A DNA stretch of 64,000 nt from the NCBI GenBank assembly GCA_044361535.1, contig JBIKIQ010000001.1, positions 1-64,000 on the forward strand, written 5' to 3'. The notes beneath the pieces were generated by a model, which made no database searches, was not told the origin of the DNA, and was given only the letters and a program-made list of their open reading frames with translations. The stretch comes from UBA952 sp044361535 (GTDB lineage Bacteria > Bacteroidota > Bacteroidia > Flavobacteriales_D > Crocinitomicaceae). Shown here piece after piece: positions 58,646 through 64,000 of this stretch (positions are counted from its first letter, which is position 1; each line of letters opens with the position of its first letter). The translations under genes and the position numbers were made by a program.

Positions 58646-60334
58646 TTAATTCAAATAGACTTGTTTATCTTTTGGATGTTTTACTTTGTAACCAAAATCT
58701 AATACTTTCGAGTCTTTGGTTTTCAGGTCAAAACGCCATTCTACTATTCCAGTCCGTTCTTCCAATTTTCCGCCTGAAAGTGCCAAAGCCTCAATTGTAA
58801 TTTCTCCGTTTTGAGTAATTGGTATTTGATCTAGAACTACGATTTCAATTGGAGTAGCTTTCAAGTTTTTCACCTCAATCGTATATTTCATTGTTTTCTC
58901 CATTTTATCATTTAAGATTTTGTCTTTAGAATCTTTCTTTAAAAGGGTTCTTTTCGTTACAATATTTGGATCTTTTCCGAGACTTAATGAAAGTGTGTCG
59001 TCTATCGTTGTAGGATCAATATATGTTTCTCCAACATAAGAACCATCTGTGAAGATATTTGCTTTTGCAGGAACCAATCCAAGTTCATCCAGTTTTGATA
59101 ATTCAGCTACCAAATAAACTGATTGATCTAATTTAGGAACGGTAAAGTACTTGAATTTCACATCTAGATCTGTGTTTTTGATTAACACCATGTGTTGCTC
59201 GTTGTTTGACGGAATAGTGTAAGGTAGGTCAATTTTAAATTCAGCTGAAGTTAAATTTCGCACAACGGTAGTGAAATCAGCTGATGTAATGGCGTCTTTT
59301 TGCAAAAGATCTTCATTTCGAGTAGAAATAGAATTAGAATAAACCATCGTTTCTGTCATTTCTTTCTTCATCATGGCTGGTGCGTTACCTTGATTATAGT
59401 TAATATTTTGGTTTCTATAAGCGTAATAATCTATGTACCAAGGATGTATGGTTGGTTTTGTTTTGTTTTGATACGGATTGTTTGTTGATATTGTCAATTT
59501 TACATCTTTCCACTCCAAACCTGTATTTTGATACACTTGCGCCTTGTAATTTAAGTTCATTTTATTGGTCCCAATATCCGTTCTCAAATCATACAAAGGA
59601 ACCCAGCCTGCATTGGAAACTAAATACGATAAATTTATTTTTCCTGTTACATTTTCTTTCGTAGTCAAGGTTATGATGATACGATGAATTGGCGCATATT
59701 TATCAGGGTCTTCGCCATTGTTTTTATCAAAGTTTTTCAATTTCAATAAGCGCTCATCCATCTGGTTTTTTCTAGTTTGTTTTTCATACATTCGTTTGTT
59801 TAAAGCCAACAATTTTTTATTGATTTCATTCATTTTAAGTGAATAGAAATCTATGGTTTGCTTCAAAAGATTAATTGAGTCATTTACTTTTCCTTGTCCA
59901 CGAACAGCTCCGTTGATAGTAATGATGTTTTTTGTAGCATTTAAAACAGCAATTTCATCTTGTATTTCTTGAATGTCGTACCCCATTAAACGCAACGAAT
60001 CCTCTATTGCCAATATTTCGCGTTTTGTCTTTGCGGTCATTGCATCCGGAAGCACATTTTCAGGTTGAGGATAAAAAATCGTGTGTTTGCTATCTAGGAT
60101 AATTACATTCCCAGTTGCTTTAACTTGAATACTTTTGGCATCTATGTACGGACTTATTCCTTCAATAATAACTTCCGTATTGCCTGGTGTTATTGTGTAG
60201 TTTGCTTTGTGGTAGAGTTGAGCACCTTGAGCAAAGACGGTAACATCACTCACAGTAGATTTAATAATTGTTTTATCGGTTGCATTGGCATTTAAAGTTA
60301 CAACTGCCGACAAAAGGAAAAGAAACTTTTTCAT
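58646..60334 (-). CDS. DUF4139 family exported protein (mucoidy inhibitor A-like)
   Basis: A 562-aa protein with a signal peptide ending LNANA. Residues about 22-120 form the N-terminal DUF4140 domain (STVSDVTVFAQGAQLYHKANY). Residues about 90-205 include a long coiled coil (EILAIEDSLRLMGYDIQEIQ ... INKKLLALNKRMYEKQTRKN). Residues about 215-560 are the DUF4139 domain with YLVSNAGWVPLYDLR. Homologues are called mucoidy inhibitor MuiA, but the function is uncertain. The gene is monocistronic and convergent with hepT. Confidence 0.85.
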   Translation of the reverse strand: MKKFLFLLSAVVTLNANATDKTIIKSTVSDVTVFAQGAQLYHKANYTITPGNTEVIIEGISPYIDAKSIQVKATGNVIILDSKHTIFYPQPENVLPDAMTAKTKREILAIEDSLRLMGYDIQEIQDEIAVLNATKNIITINGAVRGQGKVNDSINLLKQTIDFYSLKMNEINKKLLALNKRMYEKQTRKNQMDERLLKLKNFDKNNGEDPDKYAPIHRIIITLTTKENVTGKINLSYLVSNAGWVPLYDLRTDIGTNKMNLNYKAQVYQNTGLEWKDVKLTISTNNPYQNKTKPTIHPWYIDYYAYRNQNINYNQGNAPAMMKKEMTETMVYSNSISTRNEDLLQKDAITSADFTTVVRNLTSAEFKIDLPYTIPSNNEQHMVLIKNTDLDVKFKYFTVPKLDQSVYLVAELSKLDELGLVPAKANIFTDGSYVGETYIDPTTIDDTLSLSLGKDPNIVTKRTLLKKDSKDKILNDKMEKTMKYTIEVKNLKATPIEIVVLDQIPITQNGEITIEALALSGGKLEERTGIVEWRFDLKTKDSKVLDFGYKVKHPKDKQVYLN

Positions 60335-60431
60335 AGCATTTTAAATTGGTTAATAGAATTCCTAATGGAAAACAAGAGGGCATACAATGATGAATAAAAA
60401 ACGTTCAATAAATCCTTAAAAAAAGTTTTAA

Positions 60432-61157
60432 TTAATCGTTACAGGTCAGACTATCAATCACTTCCGCAGCGCCAATAAGTCCAAATAGTGCAGGCATATA
60501 ACTGATTGTTCCGTAAAATGACTTTTTGAAATTTAAACCGTTCGTCATTTTCAAGGAATTTTTGTCTTGAATTTCAGAAGAGAATACAGCTTTTATGCCT
60601 CGATAAGAAATTTCTTTTGCTCTCATTCTTTTTTTGATGTGAGCACCTAGCTTACAATTGTGAACGTTGTCCAAATTGGAAACTTTAACTTTACTCGGAT
60701 CCTTTTTACCACCAGCACCAAGATGGGTGACAATTTTAATTTTTAGGCGTTTGCACGCAATGATCCACTCGAATTTAGGCGAAACAGAATCAATGCAATC
60801 CATCACGTAATCAGGCTTGTACTCGTCTAGAATTTTCCAAACGCGATCAGGAAGTACAAACTCATTGATAACATTCAATTTTACGTCCGGATTGATGTCT
60901 AAGAGTCTTTCAGCCAAAACATCCGCTTTGCTTTTACCAATGGTAGAATCTAATGCGGTAAGTTGTCGATTTATATTGGTTGGATCGAATACATCGCCAT
61001 CGATAATTGTCATAGTACCAACCCCAGCTCGAGCGATAAATTCAGCTGCAAAGGAACCAATACCGCCCAATCCAATAATTAAAACGTGCGCTTTTTTAAG
61101 TTTTTCAATCTTTTCTGCTCCAATCAATAATTCGGAACGCTCTAACCAATCTGCCAT
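60432..61157 (-). CDS. tcdA: tRNA threonylcarbamoyladenosine dehydratase
   Basis: A 241-aa E1/ThiF-like enzyme that uses ATP to cyclise t6A37 in tRNA to ct6A. The nucleotide-binding motif is IIGLGGIGSFAAEFIARAG (about 27-45); DGDVFDPTNINRQ holds the Arg finger, and MDCIDSVSPKF and THLGAGGKKDPSKVKVSNL are typical TcdA segments. It overlaps the upstream TatD-family gene by 16 bp, so the two are coupled. Confidence 0.93.
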   Translation of the reverse strand: MADWLERSELLIGAEKIEKLKKAHVLIIGLGGIGSFAAEFIARAGVGTMTIIDGDVFDPTNINRQLTALDSTIGKSKADVLAERLLDINPDVKLNVINEFVLPDRVWKILDEYKPDYVMDCIDSVSPKFEWIIACKRLKIKIVTHLGAGGKKDPSKVKVSNLDNVHNCKLGAHIKKRMRAKEISYRGIKAVFSSEIQDKNSLKMTNGLNFKKSFYGTISYMPALFGLIGAAEVIDSLTCND

Positions 61158-61777
61158 TTTGTAAAAATTCGTTCAAAATTAGTTATTTGTTCTATTTGCA
61201 AAGAATTTATAGATTGATTTCTTATTTCAGTAACCGTTTTATAAATCGTTTCAATTGAAAGTGTAGATGTATCTGTTTCCAATAAGAATTGTCTGGATTC
61301 TAGGTTTACTAGTTCATTACGAAGAGACTCGTTGTTTAAGATTGCCTCTCTAAAACTTGGAATAGTTTCATTCTCAAGTGTTTGCTGTAAAATAGATGCT
61401 TTATTGAATCCGTGCCAAATCCAGTGCTGCGTTGGTTTTATTTCTTGCTTTAATTGAAACAATTCATTACTTGCTCGCACACAATGAATGATAACAGGCA
61501 ATTGGTATTTTTCTGATAGTTCAATCTGATTAATAAATAGTTTTCGTTGAAGATTGAAATCAGAGGAACAAACTTTGTCTAATCCAATTTCACCTAGAGC
61601 AATGCATTTTGGATGTTGTAAGTCAGATTCTAATACTTTAAGTTTTGTTGAATAATTATCCTCAACAAACCACGGATGAATTCCTCGCGAATGAAATGAA
61701 TTGATCGATGAATTAGCATTGAGAATAGCGTAGGGATTTCCTGTTAAAAAATGGGTATGTACATCTGGAAAAAACAT
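61142..61777 (-). CDS. TatD-family metal-dependent hydrolase
   Basis: A 211-aa TIM-barrel hydrolase. VHTHFL supplies the first two His ligands, GIHPWF and ALGEIGLDK the next positions (catalytic Glu), VIIHCVRA another His, and LLETDTS the Asp. TatD proteins are 3'-5' DNA exonucleases or related phosphohydrolases. At 211 aa it is shorter than most (about 260), with compact loops. It ends inside tcdA and begins one base after the CapA-like gene stop. Confidence 0.83.
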   Translation of the reverse strand: MFFPDVHTHFLTGNPYAILNANSSINSFHSRGIHPWFVEDNYSTKLKVLESDLQHPKCIALGEIGLDKVCSSDFNLQRKLFINQIELSEKYQLPVIIHCVRASNELFQLKQEIKPTQHWIWHGFNKASILQQTLENETIPSFREAILNNESLRNELVNLESRQFLLETDTSTLSIETIYKTVTEIRNQSINSLQIEQITNFERIFTKWQIG

Positions 61778-63145
61778 CTAAAAGTTGTATTCCTTCAATA
61801 CTACTTTTTGAATTTCCAATTTATCTGTTTCGTTTGCTGGGGTAGGTTGGCGCTCCTCGTTCATAAAGGTATAAATCGGCTGGAATTGAATGATTTTTCC
61901 TTTGTAGAAATAACATTCTAAGAAGAACGCTTGTCGGACACCCAAACGATGAATTTGATCAAACATGAAATTTCCTAAGCCATAAAAGATTGTTTTTCCT
62001 TTGTATAAAGCAATTTCCTGCGCTTGATGTGCTTGTGAACCAATGATTACGTCCGCACCAAAATCAATCAGTTTTTGACAGATCTTCTTCTGATTCGGAG
62101 TAGGTGAGTAGGAGTCCGCTTCTCCGTATTGAACACAAGCCAAAATGTAATCCACTTTCACTTGATTTTTCAAGGAATCAATCAATTTTTTTGCCTTCGC
62201 TTCTACATAGCGATTGGAACCCATTTTTTTATCGGCGCACTCACCGCACGGACAAAGTTCATTGAAGCCAATCCACGCAATTTTTCGTTTGTCTTTTAAC
62301 TCAATGATGAGTGGTTTGTTAGCCTCTGCCGGTGTTGCTCCACCACCAAAGTATTTCATATTGTGGTCTTTGTACCATTTCAACGAATTCAAATACGGTT
62401 GCTCACCTACATCTAAATTGTGATTACCGGTCAACTCAACAATATTCACTTTCAGTCGATTGAAAATTTCAAAATGCTCGGTTTTCGTGGCAAATTTCAT
62501 CTTCATGGTTTCATATACGCATGAATCTTGATTACTTACTTCATTACTGATATGCACCAATTCGCGATTTTTAAAAAAGGGTAAAATATTCGCCAAGTAA
62601 AAATCAATTCCTTTTGTATTTATAACAGGGCCAGTTCTACGTGTAATGGCTGTAACACCCGTATGTGTGTAGGTGGTTATTTCTTTCTGAAAATCGAAAT
62701 CATCAGAATCGTATTTCAACCATAACGGATATTTCGTGGGTTCTTTAAAGAAGTTAATTGAATTCACCTTTTTTGCTAAAAATTGTTGATTTACGGAATC
62801 TAAAGTTGTGATTACTAAATCCTTTCTGCTTTTAAAATTGAATTTCCCGAGCTGAATTGATTTTGGTTCTTTGCTCAATTTTAATTTATCCTGCAGTGAT
62901 TTAGAGATGTCTTTTGTACAAGAAATTGAACCGTTTTCCAATTTGATTTTTAGGCTATCAAGGCTAATATCCTCACATAAATTTAGGAAAGATCCCATGA
63001 CTATCAAGGGAATGCTGTCATTTGCTAAATTCTTAGAATTTTTGTTTTGTTGGTCAGCTGCTACTTTGTTATTTGAAATTGTGATAAAAGCGGTAATCCC
63101 AATGGCAACAGAAATTCCTACGACTAGGTATATGATTTTCTTCAT
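61778..63145 (-). CDS. CapA-family exported protein
   Basis: A 455-aa protein with an N-terminal transmembrane helix or signal (IIYLVVGISVAIGITAFITI). The C-terminal half has the CapA metallophosphatase-like fold: LTGNHNLDVGEQ, IAWIGFNE, VQYGEADSYSPTPNQKKI, ADVIIGSQAHQAQEI and IFYGLGNFMFDQ. CapA homologues are tied to poly-gamma-glutamate capsules, but most Bacteroidota members lack CapB/C partners, as here. A CPCGEC segment (about residue 305) is an unusual Cys triplet. It abuts the TatD gene. Confidence 0.82.
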   Translation of the reverse strand: MKKIIYLVVGISVAIGITAFITISNNKVAADQQNKNSKNLANDSIPLIVMGSFLNLCEDISLDSLKIKLENGSISCTKDISKSLQDKLKLSKEPKSIQLGKFNFKSRKDLVITTLDSVNQQFLAKKVNSINFFKEPTKYPLWLKYDSDDFDFQKEITTYTHTGVTAITRRTGPVINTKGIDFYLANILPFFKNRELVHISNEVSNQDSCVYETMKMKFATKTEHFEIFNRLKVNIVELTGNHNLDVGEQPYLNSLKWYKDHNMKYFGGGATPAEANKPLIIELKDKRKIAWIGFNELCPCGECADKKMGSNRYVEAKAKKLIDSLKNQVKVDYILACVQYGEADSYSPTPNQKKICQKLIDFGADVIIGSQAHQAQEIALYKGKTIFYGLGNFMFDQIHRLGVRQAFFLECYFYKGKIIQFQPIYTFMNEERQPTPANETDKLEIQKVVLKEYNF

Positions 63146-63183
63146 AAATTCACGTTAATGAAATGAATTACGAAAAAATCAAA

Positions 63184-64000
63184 TTAATGTTGCTCCCAAA
63201 TCTGAACAAGTTCAATCATTGTATCAACCGCCTTTTGCATGTCTTGGACGGAAACGTATTCATGCTTGGAATGAATAGCCATTTCTCCTGTAAATAGATT
63301 AGGACAAGGTAGTCCCATGAATGAAAGTCGAGAACCATCTGTTCCTCCGCGAATAATCATTTTTCTAGGTTCAATTCCAGCTTTTTGAATCGCTTGAACA
63401 GCATATTCATTGACAAAAGGAACAGTTTCTAAAATTTCTTTCATATTTCGGTATTGTTCTACCACTTTGAATTCCATTAGAGAACCTGGAAATGCGCTGA
63501 TTGCCTCTTCAGCTAATTCCTTTAAACGATTTTCATATTCCGCTAATTTCGAAGTTTGATGATCGCGAATAATAAATGAAACAGTGGCAGATTCAAGTCC
63601 TCCGGAAATGGAAGTTGGGTGAACAAAACCTTCTCGATCTTTTGTCGTCTCAGGCGACCAAGAATCTTTAGGGAGTAAATCTACAAAATGGGCTGCTACC
63701 TTGATTGCGTGAACCATTTTTCCTTTTGCATATCCCGGATGGGCACTAATGCCATTAAAAGTGAAAGTCATGGCATCGGCTGAAAAAGTCTCATCTTCAA
63801 TAGAGCCAAGTGGACCTCCATCCAAAGTATAACCAAAATCAGCTCCCAATTTTTTCATATCTGCCTTATCAACACCACGTCCGATTTCTTCATCTGGAGT
63901 AAATAAAATTCGAATTTTTCCATGGGGAATTTGTGTATTTTGCATCATAAATTGGGCGAAATCCATGATGATTGCAACGCCTGCTTTATCATCACCACCA
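63184..64000 (-). CDS. pepT: Peptidase T (tripeptide aminopeptidase), 5' end outside the window
   Basis: The visible 272 codons are the C-terminal two-thirds of PepT, an M20 zinc aminopeptidase that removes the N-terminal residue from tripeptides. At the right edge the reading frame continues as DDKAGVAII, the bridging-Asp motif, so the gene runs off the window and the ATG at 63966 is internal. TPDEEIGRG with the catalytic Glu, FNGISAHPGYAKGKM, PTSISGGLESATVSFIIRDH and IIRGGTDGSRLSFMGLPCPN are all present. It ends 38 bases before the CapA-like start codon. Confidence 0.95.
   Translation of the reverse strand, partial: GGDDKAGVAIIMDFAQFMMQNTQIPHGKIRILFTPDEEIGRGVDKADMKKLGADFGYTLDGGPLGSIEDETFSADAMTFTFNGISAHPGYAKGKMVHAIKVAAHFVDLLPKDSWSPETTKDREGFVHPTSISGGLESATVSFIIRDHQTSKLAEYENRLKELAEEAISAFPGSLMEFKVVEQYRNMKEILETVPFVNEYAVQAIQKAGIEPRKMIIRGGTDGSRLSFMGLPCPNLFTGEMAIHSKHEYVSVQDMQKAVDTMIELVQIWEQH

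Overview
The window looks like a chromosomal segment of a member of the Bacteroidota, most likely the order Flavobacteriales and perhaps close to Crocinitomicaceae/Fluviicola (the family is an inference). The reasons are low GC, type IX secretion (T9SS) C-terminal sorting domains of both type A and type B, PKD-repeat and DUF5723/thrombospondin-3/OmpA surface proteins, DUF4494, DUF5522, DUF6089 and WG-repeat proteins, a bTHX ribosomal protein, and TAnnTTTG promoter boxes in place of Shine-Dalgarno sequences and -10/-35 boxes. No transposase, integrase, tRNA or CRISPR array was seen. It is mostly a housekeeping region with scattered lineage-specific envelope genes.

Layout. 1-500: the end of an rRNA operon. 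A 5S rRNA and its terminator are followed by tandem 112-bp copies of the 5S 3' tail plus terminator, each carrying an 18-bp perfect palindrome. About 500-1020 is AT-rich and has no gene. 1-8.5 kb (mainly minus strand): a T9SS surface protein, then the operon serC-serA-folD-alkB, bTHX, a lipoprotein, and a TPR membrane protein coupled to trmH. 8.6-20.6 kb: uvrA; HMG-CoA lyase, pyrD and a DUF6089 outer-membrane protein; an ECF sigma factor coupled to a 60-aa membrane protein; a ZIP metal transporter; pcm; a pirin; and a paaG-paaH pair.

20.7-30.8 kb is a plus-strand block of translation, cofactor and envelope genes: tyrS, a MazG-like hydrolase, an LTA-synthase-like sulfatase, a PrsW-like protease, DUF4494-pdxH, an M16 peptidase, trhO, lgt, map and a small membrane protein. 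30.8-41.3 kb: a TonB-like protein with a WG-repeat protein; a fused SpeD-SpeE spermidine enzyme; a PlsC-like acyltransferase; DUF5522; a D-cysteine desulfhydrase-like enzyme; tlyA; and a 1282-aa PKD protein with a T9SS type B C-terminus.

41.4-47.6 kb: a PafA-like phosphatase, then a tightly coupled set of a membrane protein, an Mpl-type Mur ligase and a class D beta-lactamase, followed by a three-gene Cys/His-rich envelope cassette that may handle metal. 47.6-57.9 kb: an NAD(P)-binding oxidoreductase, a T9SS type A protein, DUF58, fabG, hemB, rocD with an unusual cysteine cluster, a lipoprotein, an MBL hydrolase and the large OmpA protein. 57.9-64 kb: an MNT-HEPN toxin-antitoxin pair, a DUF4139 protein, tcdA, a TatD hydrolase, a CapA-like protein and a 5'-truncated pepT running off the right edge.

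No clearly new multi-gene system stands out. The most unusual items are the duplicated 5S-tail/palindrome array, the class D beta-lactamase translationally coupled to a peptidoglycan-recycling ligase, the uncharacterised Cys/His-rich cassette at 45.8-47.5 kb, the SpeD-SpeE fusion, and the sigma factor coupled to a tiny membrane protein.
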